Assembly (NCBI GenBank): GCA_024195265.1
Contig: JAJLRJ010000005.1
Coordinates: forward strand, 17,663,036 to 17,727,035
Reading direction: 5' to 3'
From: Dendrophyllia cribrosa
Taxonomy: Eukaryota; Cnidaria; Anthozoa; Scleractinia; Dendrophylliidae
DNA: 64,000 nt
In this document: positions 35,681 through 64,000 of the stretch, one piece after another
Numbering within the stretch: position 1 is the stretch's first letter
Layout of the letters: each line of letters starts with the position of its first letter
Notes under the pieces: model-generated
The model's input: the letters and a program-made list of their open reading frames with translations, nothing else
Databases searched by the model: none
What the model was told of the DNA's origin: nothing
Translations under genes and position numbers: made by a program

Positions 35681-35940
35681 CCAAATTCCTTGCATGCTCA
35701 TGCAGGTGATTGTGACTAAAAAAAGTTGGACTTTGTTCAACTCTTTGTTTGTAGACCCCTTGAGTGAGCCAATCATATCGACTTCCTCATCTTTGCAAGC
35801 ACTTTCTGTTTCTTTCTGTAAGAATGTTTACATTCATCTTTTTCGCGCCAAATTCCTTGCATGCGGGTGATTACCATGTGACTAAAAAAAGTTGGACTTT
35901 GTTCAACTCTTTGTTTGTAGGCCCTTTGAGTGAGCCAATC
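35635..35940. repeat. ~150-bp tandem duplication in the gene 4 promoter region
   Basis: The block beginning CGACTTCCTCATCTTTGC and ending GAGTGAGCCAATCATATC occurs twice in a row (about 35635-35775 and 35776-35943), with minor differences; copy B has it once (59070-59220). It duplicates a TTCGCGCCAAA (E2F-like) site. Confidence 0.7.
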
Positions 35941-36261
35941 ATATCAATGACCATTACGTAAACTGTCAACAGATCCATAAATACGTTCATTCATCAGGGA
36001 AAAATTACTTTCCATCCTGATCGACGTAGGAGGAAAGTTTCTAAACATTGTGTTCAATCTTTTTACGTTTTCATCGCGTTCAATTCGCACTCAGTGGAGA
36101 AAACCTAGCTTCTTTCACGTCAAAGACGAACGCCACGTTTGACCGCATGAGTCGTATGCGATATGGATGGTTCTCTAACTGCACTGTTCATGACTTGCTT
36201 CTGACGTCCGTTCGGAAGATTGGCGTTCGTGTTGAAGAAAGTTGCTTGGTAGTTGAAGACG

Positions 36262-54495
<18,234 letters not shown>

Positions 54496-54966
54496 AATTT
54501 GTATCTTTCACTATTGTGGTTTTATTATTCGATTATTGTGTTTTTGTAGGCACATCAGTACATCTAGCCAATTTATGTATACATTAGTCAATTCTAAAGG
54601 GAATAATTTTCCTAATTATTGTTGGGGCGGTCATTTGGAAATTTGAAAAAAAGGTTAATTTTGAATGTACCTTGTACAAGCATAACTGAACGTATATGTA
54701 TTAATTACTGTTCATTTAATTTTTTTGATTGTATACATGGTATATACTTGTAGTTAGCCATTATATCCATTACATGATATGATATTTTCAGTGATTTTAT
54801 TCTTGTAGTGACATTATATTCAATGATCTGTAACTAATGTGGCTTTCTTTTTTACAAAACGAAAATGATTGCATGTTCACAAAGAACTTTAGGGGACTGA
54901 TACGTTGTAATTTTACAATTAATTATAATTGTAATGCACATGTATATATATATATATATATATATA

Positions 54967-55188
54967 TAGTGTTGTGACAGGTCTCTCAAACAATGCTGTA
55001 TGCCTTGTCGAAGACAGAGGATCACTCTAGTAAAGTGCGATCTTGTAGCTTGAAAAGATTAATGTAGAATGAGTTGTAATATCAAGCTTCCAACTCCATA
55101 TCTTGACTTGATTGTGCTTTATTGACCCTATGGGTCAATAAAGCACAATCAAGTCAAGATATGGAGTTGGAAGCTTGATATTACAACT

Positions 55189-55268
<80 letters not shown>

Positions 55269-56264
55269 AAGTTGAAGATTCACCGGCGAATCCAATAAAG
55301 TGCTCTACAGTGTAGGAGCAGAATAATCCAAGAAGGAAAATCACTCAACTTTGATGACCATAAGTTTAATACAAACTTGTTTCGTAGGTGTTGCCACCCA
55401 CTCCTCAGTTAAACTTACAATGATTGATCCCTTTTTTGACTACGTTTTTATATGTATGATTTCGCAAGACGCACACTCTACCTAACCGTTAAAAAACCGT
55501 TAAAAATATGCGCGCGCCTAAAGAATACATGCGCGCGCACTACTTGCTTCGGTAGAACTTATTCTAGGGTGTGTTTTAAAATATATTTACGTCTGTGTCT
55601 ACACGTTGAAATAAGCTCGTTTCTCCTATTAAGCGAAGCCATTTGCGGTTTAGTTATTATCAAATGTTTTTCTGCAATACACAGATTGCATCGTTTCGTT
55701 TGATTCGAATATGCCTTGGCTTTTGCTAGAATTTTCCAGGTGATGTCATATTCCTGTTTTCGGTCCTTTAACTGCCTTAAATATGGCAGTTAAAGGACCG
55801 ACTGCCATAAATATGGCAGTTAAAGAACCGAAAACAGGAATATGACATCACCTGGAAAATTCTAGCAAAAGCCAAGGCATATTCGAATCAAACGAAACGA
55901 TGCAATCTGTGTATTGCAGAAAAACATTTGATAATAACTAAACCGCAAATGGCTTCGCTTAATAGGAGAAACGAGCTTATTTCAACGTGTAGACACAGAC
56001 GTAAATATATTTTAAAACACACCCTAGAATAAGTTCTACCGAAGCAAGTAGTGCGCGCGCATGTATTCTTTAGGCGCGCGCATATTTTTAACGGTTTTTT
56101 AACGGTTAGGTAGAGTGTGCGTCTTGCGAAATCATACATATAAATAACGTAGTCAAACAAGGGATCAATCATTGTAAGTTTAACTGAGGAGTGGGTGGCA
56201 ACACCTACGAAACAAGTTTGTATTAAACTTATGGTCATCAAAGTTGAGTGATTTTCCTTCTTGG

Positions 56265-56346
<82 letters not shown>
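54967..56346. mobile_element. Foldback insertion in copy B between (TA)n tracts
   Basis: Copy A has a single short TA run here (33019-33040). Copy B has 1.4 kb instead: a perfect 64-bp-arm hairpin (55065-55128 / 55132-55195), a (TA)n tract (about 55193-55266) and a giant inverted repeat with arms of about 455 bp (55323-55778 and 55815-56269), closing in a second (TA)n tract (56268-56349). The same ~83-codon frame on both strands merely reflects the palindrome. No transposase was recognised; the class is unknown, foldback-like. Confidence 0.7.
55065..55195. repeat. Perfect hairpin, 64-bp arms, 3-base loop
   Basis: By inspection every base of 55065-55128 pairs with 55132-55195 (loop 55129-55131). 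The centre reads TTGACCC-TAT-GGGTCAA. Confidence 0.85.
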
Positions 56347-56353
<7 letters not shown>

Positions 56354-57382
56354 AAGCAAATTCAGTAAGAAGGAGAATGACATCCAGGGTAATATTTGTT
56401 TATAAATTCAAAAATAAATCTCTTAATAAGCAAACATACGAGCATAACATGTTTTCTTAAATTAATATTGGTTAATCATATTTTTTGTATCAAATAATAA
56501 CATATGTTATTAATATTGGTTAATCATATTTTTTGTATCAAATAATACCCGGTAATAACATGTTTTCTAAAATAAAATTATTAATATTGGTTAATCATAT
56601 TTTTTGTATCAAATAGTTTCTGTTTTAAGTACTGCATTTGTTGACTAATAGTAATGTAAGTATTTTTTATTGTATTTTGTTTAAAACATTTTGAGTTTCT
56701 TGAACTATTTTTTTTTTCAGTTGAAGAAGTGTTAAATTTTCAGTGAAAAATGTTTTTTAATCATTTACTAATGGAGTGTTCAAATTTGGATTACTGGTCA
56801 ATGTCATTGTTCTCCTTTGTATCAAATACACAGCAGATGTCAAAACATCAGGAAATGTTTGAAATGTATGCTGATGTCTGTAAATAGATAGTAAAATTGC
56901 AATCAGACAATTATTGTTTCAGTTGCACATTAAGTTGCAAGAGTATGGCATGGCTGAGAGGTGTCAAATAGTACTGATTTTGTTTGGTGAAAGATATTTT
57001 GTATAGTACATGTATTTAATACAGCACTTAAATAGAGCAATTTTTCTTTATTTGTGTATGATTTTGAAATAAAACCCCCAAAAATGTAACTTTTTAATCT
57101 TTTAGCAATAACATAAGGCAATAGCCCATAATCAAACAAGATAGGAGGTGCACAATGGAAAATGTTAATGTTGCAAATCGCACTATTGAGACACCATGCT
57201 AATAACCAACACTGGAATAATATTATGGACAGGAGTCGTGTTCCCAGTGATTACGATTTACTGAAAATATTCCCACTTTTACAAACTCTCTTTATTACAA
57301 GCACCAGGTTATGGTCCCGCACAGGTGTCTGGTTATATACAGTAGGAGTTGACTGTAATCAAATAACAAGTCTCTGGGTTAA

Positions 57383-57951
57383 AGGGGCTATGTCGCGAGG
57401 TTTTGCCTAATTTTAGTAACTTTAATTTACACTTTTATCTGTCAAAATTCTTTTGTTCGCTGATACGAAACAGGACTCGAAACGGAACCAGCGGTCACGT
57501 ACACAAGAACTATTGCTTGTTTTGATTCAAGTCCAACAATTTCATCGTTCTTTTCTCAAGCGAAACAAAATCAGAAAAATGTTAGGTTTGTCTGTGGCGA
57601 TAAAGAAGTACAAAGCGAAGACTCTGGTACCATGTTAATATGCTGAAGTGTACTATATTTAGCCAACAGAGAAGAAGAACCTTCGTCCATGACATTCCAT
57701 GGTCAACTGATTTCTATCGCTGCTCGTACATATTGAGAAATTTAGCCGTACGATTTCAGAATCGGAAAAATAACCCGGCGAAAATCAAGACAAATAGATT
57801 ATTTACATATGTGAAAAATCTGAGACCATTTGGTGAACACAGCACTGCAGGATTAAATGGATTCGACGATGATGGCGTAAACTTGAAAAACAGCCACCGG
57901 ACGTTTTTCAAGATTGTAGCTTGCGTGACACATCGCGACATAGCCCCTTTA
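57383..57951. mobile_element. TTAA-flanked MITE (AGGGGCTATGTCGCGAG ends), copy B
   Basis: Same element as 33999-34566, with the left TTAA intact (57379-57382) and TTAA after the right end, confirming a 4-bp TTAA target duplication as in piggyBac-type insertions. Confidence 0.75.
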
Positions 57952-58080
57952 AGAAGGTCTGTTATTAATGCTGTGCCGGTTTGTAACCCTCAGAGCCTCT
58001 CATTTTGTTCAATAAAGATATTAAACCAAACTGATTCCTGATTCACTGGTTGTTCAATTTGTCAGATGAGTTGTGCAAGG

Positions 58081-58107
58081 AGGGGGTGGGGGGGGGGGGG
58101 GGGGGGG
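58081..58107. repeat. Poly-G tract
   Basis: G run with one early T, at a place where the older unit also has a G-rich stretch (23116-23127) and copy A has none. Confidence 0.85.
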
Positions 58108-58142
58108 GAGTGTACCACAGAGGGATAATTTGTAACACGTAC

Positions 58143-59115
58143 TAACTTCCTTCATTATGTCGTCCATGTTTAGGAACTTTGCCATATTTATTTCTTCCTC
58201 GGCCATGACCTCCAGGGGTCTTAACCAATCAGAATGAAATACATTCACTAAACTTTCATTAGAGAACAAATGCTCCGAGGTAAAATTACAACTTGTTAAT
58301 ATTAATTCTACCTTGTTCTTATACTCCCCAGCCAGGAACTTGGCATAAAATGAAGGCGCAACCATTTTGTTTACAACCCACTGCCGTGGCAATTCAGTCT
58401 CGGCAATAACCCAATCGATGTTCTGATTATTCCGACCACAATTGTCTCTGGTGAAAGCCATCAAACTTTATTCATGTGTCAAAGCTTTATAGCTTAATTT
58501 TTCAATTGAGCTTGTAGCGATATTTCTCTGTTTACAAACATTACGTCAAATTTGTTTTGTTATTCAAATTTGCCAAAAAGAACTATTTATTTCAATACCA
58601 TTAATAACAATAGGTGACGTAACGAGAAATAACGCTATTGGTAACATCTAAGTAAGAACTTGTAATTAAAAACTAATAACTAATTTCTAAAATATTAACT
58701 GATTTATACTCGCAACTAATTTCTAAGCTATTTACAGATTCGTACTGGTGTATCTTATCCAAAGTTTTCTTACTTCTCAAACAAGATAAAATAAACTGTA
58801 AGCCAGCCTTGCCCATGAAAGGAGTTGTTATGGTAATTCAGCTTCTTCCCTGGCCCATTTTGTCAATTCTAATGAATTTGCAATGGGCTTTCCTGGGTTT
58901 ACTAGAATTTGGAACTAAAAAGTTCGGTGGCTGCGGGGCACTTGGTTAAAACTTGAAAAATGTTATATAAAAAGTACAAATAATAAAATTCAGCCTCGTT
59001 GAAGTCTTCCTCTTTCTTGATTTCGGGTGCAACGCAATGGTTGTTGCATTCTTTGATAGATGAATGGCTTGCGACTTCCTCATCTTTGCAAGCACTTTCT
59101 GTAAGAATGTTTACA
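58143..59115 (-). pseudogene. PLD-like pseudogene, copy B
   Basis: Like copy A: 3' part 58453-58143, the TGGTG-flanked insert at 58454-58745, then fragments at 58746 to about 58900 and about 58985-59115. In addition it lost 24 bases near 58257, removing eight residues (QLETVMRL) of the PLD-like segment in frame. Confidence 0.7.
58454..58745. mobile_element. Insertion with TGGTG duplication, copy B
   Basis: Orthologous to 35015-35307 (TGGTG at 58449-58453 and 58746-58750). Confidence 0.65.
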
Positions 59116-59423
59116 TTCATCTTTTTCGCGCCATGCTCAGGTGATTACCATGTGACTAAAAACAGTTGGACTTTGTTCAACTCTTTGTTTGTAGACCCTC
59201 TGAGTGAGCCAATCATATCAATGATTACGTACATGTAAACTGTCAACAGATCCATAAATACGTTCATTCATCAGGGAAAAATTACTTTCCATCCTGATCG
59301 ACGTAGGAGGAAGGTTTCTAAACATTGTGTTCAATCTTTTTACGTTTTTATCGCGTTCAATTCGCACTCAGTGGAGAAAACCTAGCTTCTTTCACGTCAA
59401 AGACGAACGCCACGTTTGACCGC

Positions 59424-59674
59424 ATGAGTCGTATGCGATATGGATGGTTCTCTAACTGCACTGTTCATGACTTGCTTCTGACGTCCGTTCGGAAGATTGG
59501 CGTTCGTGTTGAAGAAAGTTGCTTGGTAGTTGAAGACGATGGTAGGTTTACCATTTATTTAACGCTGAAAGCCTTATTAAAATCGTATTATTCAAAGCTA
59601 AAATTATGCTTTTCTTGGATTTAAATTTCTTACCCAATAAGTCGATAAACCGAATTTCGTTTCAGGGGGATGAC
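59424..59674 (+). other. Overlapping upstream ORF of gene 5
   Basis: ATG at 59424 opens a 41-codon frame across the exon 1/2 junction ending in TGA within exon 2, overlapping the main ATG (59539-59541), as in genes 3 and 4. Confidence 0.5.
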
Positions 59675-62600
59675 AGAGGCTTAAAAAGCCTACGAAGAAG
59701 AGACCATAGGTTTTTATTTTTTCTCCTGAAGGTGAGTGTCTTTACACACAACATTTAGGCTTTTGAAGATATTTTAACTTCTATTCGTTGTTTTGAAAAT
59801 TTAGTGCTGCGGAGTGCTGCGTAATCACAAATTTCGAATTCTAAACAAGCTTAAGCGAGCTTACATGTAAACTTATTTCTAAAATCTAAAAACGCTCATA
59901 TATCACGGGAAGCTTTTTACAGTTGTAACTCCTCTATCTATGCCTTTTGACCAAAGTTTCATTCCATCAGCGCTGGAAGTTGTAGAATACAAACCTCTAG
60001 TTTCGTTAGAGCTTCAACGTAACGTAACTTCAACTATTTCGTTGTGCGTAGGTGTGGAATTTGATAAATTTCTTAAGGTGGCTGAACACAGTTTCACTGT
60101 ACTTATGCGTCATACATTGTCATTTAAAAACCACTAACGTCTGGGCGCCCAAAATTGGCGATGCATACGATTAAGCAACAAGCTATATATTTTGATATTT
60201 TTGTTGAGCTTTTAGGGTGTTGCCATGGCAACACGGTGGATTGAAAATCGGCCTGCAATATTTGGTTTCTTTTATTTTCAGAAAATCTAGTCGTTAGATT
60301 TTGTCCATCATTTGTCTCCAGTAAACTCGTAAAAATATTCGCATGTTAACTCTGGTCTCATGTAATTTTGACAGAGGGATCTTCCGTAATCTGTGGTTTA
60401 ATATGTTTGCGTTTTGTAAAAATCTCCTCTGTTAGATTTCAAATTTTTGATGGCAGGTGAGTTCGGCATATTCGGAACTATTATTGTGCCAAATTTCGTG
60501 AAATTCTAATGAGTAGTTTCGTAGAAATCAGCACGTTTCCGAGGAAAGTCGCTAAAACATCCAGTCACAATTTTTTGGTCAACTGCGCATGCGTTGCATT
60601 TGACTGGGTTCTCGATCCAAAGACAAAAACGACCAAAAAGGCAGTGTATTTCTTCAATGGTTCTATATATTATCTATTGTTTCAACAAACATTTTTACGA
60701 ACAACAAATTGTTTGATTTTAAAACGAAAAACAACACTTTCGCGATCTACGCTGAGCAAAATAAAATGATCGCTGAACAGGCGCCATGTTTGTTTTTCTC
60801 AAAACTCTGCGCGCGCTGACTCACGTAAGCAGCTGAAATTGAAGAGCGCGCGCAAACTGTGTTCAGCCACCTTAAAGCTTTAAAATATGCTCAAATTTTT
60901 ATTCCGTCTTTGGACGGTTTCCGTTTAAGCTGACCATGACAGAAGACTAATACATGTATACTTCAGGTTAGTCAACGATTTTTGAGCCAATATCTTGGTC
61001 ACTTGGACTGACACTGATCTTACATATTATAGATGAAATCGATTCAAATGCTTTCATCTATTATTCCCGATGGCATTTGTTTACAGATGCAAATGAAGGG
61101 GGTACTACGTCAGTCCTCGTTAGATTAAAAGACAGCTCTCAAACGGATTAGCATTCATGCATGAAACACAATATAGAAGTTACAGTTGGAGGCACCATGC
61201 AAAAATAAACATCCTTGTATTATTTTCACATTTATCTTGGTTTTAATGTTCATTTTTTGCTCTTTTTTTGTTATTGTTGCAGATTTTTGGCACAGTATTT
61301 ATCTTTTTGGAATTTTCTGTGCCTTCTGTTGATGTAAGTGTCTACTGCATATAACCCTTATTTATTTAAGCTTATTTATTTAGTTGTTTTATCAGGGTAT
61401 TCCTAACTGCTATCAATAAATTCTTTGAATGTTTTGGCAGTGTAGTAACATGTAAATATCTTTTAAAGCTTCTCATATCAATTAAATCATGCCAACTCAG
61501 TCAAAACGTTTAATTGCATTCATACTACCAAAAACAATTTTATGTTTCTGGCCTAATCAAGAAAGACATATCCCTGAATGTTTTGTAAAACAAGAAATGT
61601 GAAAACAAAAGGATCCATTGTTATCAATGAGTTGCAAATAAGTGCCTGGGTATTCTAGAATCTAGCCGAGAATGCTGTACATGTTAGAAAGATGTAGTCG
61701 CTTCTTTCTTATTTCATGATTGAGCTGAATGTTTTGTAGAACAAGAAATGTGAAAACAAAAGGATCCATTGTTATCAATGGTCATCAATGAGTTGCAAAA
61801 AAGTGCCTGGGTATTCTAGAATCTACATGTAGCCGAGAATGCTGTACATGTTAGAAAGATGTAGTCGCTTCTTTCTTATTTCATGATTGAGCTTAAAATC
61901 TATCATCTTCCATGTATGTGCTTACATGACCTGATTGATGAAAACATGACAGTGTCAGCTCAAAAGTTATGATTGTCACAAATTCCTTGAATATTCATGC
62001 GTATGTCGCGTCATGTCAGCACCATATTAGCTTGAGAAAACAGACGACTTTTTGCAGTGGTGCCACTTTGGTTCCCTCCTGAAAAGGCATCTGAGAAACG
62101 AGCACAAAAATACCATACTGATGATGTAATGCTACCCAGATCAGGGTAGTCCTTCTGATTGGTTGAAACAGGGTACCCAGATCAAAGTAGTCATTCTGAT
62201 TGGTTGAAACCATCTCTCGACCAATCACAAGGACTACCCAGATCTGGGTAGCATTACGTCATCAGTACGGTATCTTTGCATCCCTTTCTCAGACATCTTT
62301 TCACGGAGGGAATCATAGTGGCACCGCACTCAACGGTTTTCTCAGGCTAGCACAATATGAACATTTGCTATTTCTATATAAATTTTAGTCCCACTTTAAA
62401 ACTGTCGCTTTACAAATAAACAAAAGCATAACTCTGTTTTTAAGAAGCATTAATTTTTTTTTTTTTTTACAATAACACTTATCTGAGTGTGTTATGTTTG
62501 TCTCTCCAGGCTACAAATCCTTGCTCTGCATCTCAGTTTTGGGTGGTACATGCTGATGGAAAAACTTCATGCGAAGATTGTGAAAGTTGCCCTCCGGGTC

Positions 62601-62811
62601 GGGGACTTTCTCATGAGTGTGGAAGAAAAATATCCTCAAATTCAATGGTGACTTGTGTACCATGTCAAGCAGGCATCTCCTTCTCCAGTGAATATGATAC
62701 ATCCATTTGTACTCCTTGTGGTGCTCCTTGCTCAGGGGATCAGGTGGTGCTACAAAACTGCACACCCATGATGGATGTCAAGTGTGACAAACAGTGCTAC
62801 AGCAAGGACAG
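59539..62811 (+). CDS. Gene 5: TNFR-like receptor, 5' half (continues beyond window)
   Basis: Exons seen: ATG 59539-59541 at the end of exon 1, 59666-59731, 61283-61333, 62510-62811. Phases are as in gene 4. The signal peptide exons are nearly the same as in gene 4, and exon 4 encodes the first cysteine-rich repeats (CEDCESCPPGRG, CTPCGAPCSGDQ). The exon corresponding to 40278-40774 (last repeat and membrane helix) would start after the window end, since the alignable intron sequence runs to about 63990. No disabling change was seen in the visible exons. A 795-bp MITE was inserted into intron 2. Whether a full receptor is made cannot be judged here. Confidence 0.72.
60073..60875. mobile_element. 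TTAA-flanked MITE (piggyBac-like), 795 bp, private to copy B
   Basis: Element 60077-60871 begins GGTGGCTGAACACAGTTT and ends with its exact reverse complement; TTAA lies on both sides (60073-60076, 60872-60875). Copy A shows the empty site with a single TTAA at 36732-36735. No transposase is encoded; the 86-codon frame inside is unremarkable. Confidence 0.85.
61574..61900. repeat. Tandem duplication in gene 5 intron 3
   Basis: Counterpart of 37406-37723, with a small extra repeat (ATCAATGGTC) in the second unit. Confidence 0.65.
62019..62358. mobile_element. Foldback MITE (Mutator-like), copy B
   Basis: Counterpart of 37856-38134: element 62028-62349, flanked by GCACCATAT (one substitution) and GCACAATAT. 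The CTGATTGGTTGAAAC block is present twice on the left of the centre, lengthening this copy. Confidence 0.68.
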
Positions 62812-63014
62812 GTACAGTATAGTATATAAAGTTCAGGGAGTACATGTAATGGCTGAGTTTTTCTTTGAGGATTTCAGTGGAAAATACATGTACATATGTT
62901 ACAAGTGTTGATTATAACACCATCGGAAATCCACTTTGTCGTGCTTTCTTTTTTTTTCTGTTATGATAAAGATCTGGAAAATGAGGAAAATAAGTGAAAA
63001 TGGTTAAAAAATTT

Positions 63015-63102
63015 TCAAACCAAAACAATATCAAAACAATACCAAAACAATACTAAAACAATATCAAAACAATACTAAAACAATATCAAAACAATATCAA
63101 AA
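63015..63102. repeat. 12-bp minisatellite (AAAACAATATCA-like)
   Basis: About seven imperfect units of CAAAACAATA(T/C)(C/T)A in gene 5 intron 4; copy A has only one or two. Confidence 0.8.
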
Positions 63103-63834
63103 GCTCCTTTAAATGATCAGCCAACTCATGAATATGAAACAACATTTGGACCCTCCTATCTCCTATGCATTTTGCTACACTAACCCCATCCCCCACCCCC
63201 TGCATTCAAATCCCCTACCCTACCCTCCTGTACATGTAGCTATGTCACATACATTGTAGTGACAAAAAAAATCATTATTCTAGAACATTATTCACATGCT
63301 AAAGCATGCAGAATTCAGCTTCAAATAACTTCAAATTCAGAATATGAACAGTAGACTATTTTGTAGATTTGCATTACTCTTAACAAATTCTTTGTGACCC
63401 TTGACTTCTTTTTTCACTCATTATATGGCAACAATATGTATACCGGTATATGCCTCCATTTTGTTAATTATTACCCCCAGACTAAAATATCTCACAGTAT
63501 TGTCACATGAATGTGACTGAAAGGACAACACTTTTCAGAAATAGCAGTATTATTAATAGTACAGTTGTATTTCACACAATACTGATGAGGTACTGGATGT
63601 ATATAATGACCTTATCCATTTCACAATCTTGTTCTATAATTAATTACACATATAGATTAATTAAATGCTCACTCAGAGTTTCATAAATTGTGCCCTGTTA
63701 CAATGAAAAAGAGTGCCCCCAATCAACTAGCCAAGAAAGTTGAATTAAAATATTCAACATCTTATTTTTGTTCATTGTGTTGTTCCAGAAAATATCCAGG
63801 ACTTACCCCTGCCCAGAGGGTTTTTTGGTTTGGA

Positions 63835-63880
63835 CCCCCCCCCCCCCTCCCCCCTCCCTCCCCCCCCCCCCCCCCCCCCC
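63835..63880. repeat. C-rich homopolymer tract
   Basis: C runs broken by single Ts, at the place of the shorter C-rich stretch of copy A (40082-40112). Confidence 0.8.
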
Positions 63881-64000
63881 CACCTCCCTCCCACCCCCAA
63901 CCCCCTTGGAAATTCTAATTTAGCTTCATACTTTTCTCAAAAAAAACCTTTGGATTTTGTAACCCCCCCCTTCCTCTGGAACCGTACATTTGAGGTTTGA

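Noticed and set aside
55452..56241. Identical ~83-codon frames on opposite strands
   Set aside because: Produced by the perfect palindrome of the foldback insert; no start context, splice or family match.
60509..60769. 86-codon frame inside the 795-bp MITE, considered as transposase
   Set aside because: Far too short and without catalytic motifs; the element is non-autonomous.
63015..63102. Regular spaced repeats considered as a CRISPR array
   Set aside because: Units are 12 bp and contiguous with no spacers: an ordinary minisatellite in a eukaryotic intron.

Overview
The window is eukaryotic nuclear DNA. Genes are split by introns with GT..AG borders that agree in phase, introns are AT-rich, and the DNA is full of MITEs, LINE tails, (TA)n/(AAT)n microsatellites and poly-C/G tracts. 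Gene content (expanded TNF-receptor-like genes with death domains, UNC5-type ZU5-UPA modules, a CARD protein, a large Helitron) suggests an anthozoan cnidarian, probably a stony coral. That assignment is inference; no database search was possible.

Layout. 1-2408: 3' part of gene 1 (+), a ZU5-UPA protein that ends without a death domain. 6905-12339: six-exon minus-strand gene for a 603-aa protein with a Ser/Thr-rich repeat region and a C-terminal CARD. 13762-21470: gene 2 (+), signal peptide, TNFR cysteine-rich repeats, transmembrane helix, ZU5, UPA and death domain, i.e. a TNFR ectodomain on an UNC5-type cytoplasmic part. 25645-32571: gene 3 (+), TNFR-TM-death domain. 36262-54495: gene 4 (+), same design, with a ~9.9 kb degenerate minus-strand Helitron (about 42795-52671) in intron 6. 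59539 to beyond 64000: 5' half of gene 5 (+). Upstream of genes 3, 4 and 5 lies a divergent PLD-like gene, intact before gene 3 (24139-25101) and broken before genes 4 and 5.

The right two thirds are successive tandem duplications. The segment starting at 31697 (end of gene 3, PLD pseudogene, start of gene 4) recurs from 53632 (end of gene 4, PLD pseudogene, start of gene 5). The death-domain exons of genes 3 and 4 look identical base for base, while the ectodomain and tail exons differ. Transposons present in only one copy (TTAA-flanked MITE and foldback element in the second, hAT-like MITE and nested inverted repeats in the first) show movement after duplication. An older, more diverged unit begins near 22.7 kb.

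How the genes may work together (inference): the cluster looks like a death-receptor/innate-immunity locus, with several receptors sharing a cytoplasmic death fold, varied extracellular cysteine-rich repeats, and a neighbouring CARD protein that could act in the same signalling. Exon borders were assigned by hand from splice consensus, reading phase and paralogue comparison; no transcript data were available.
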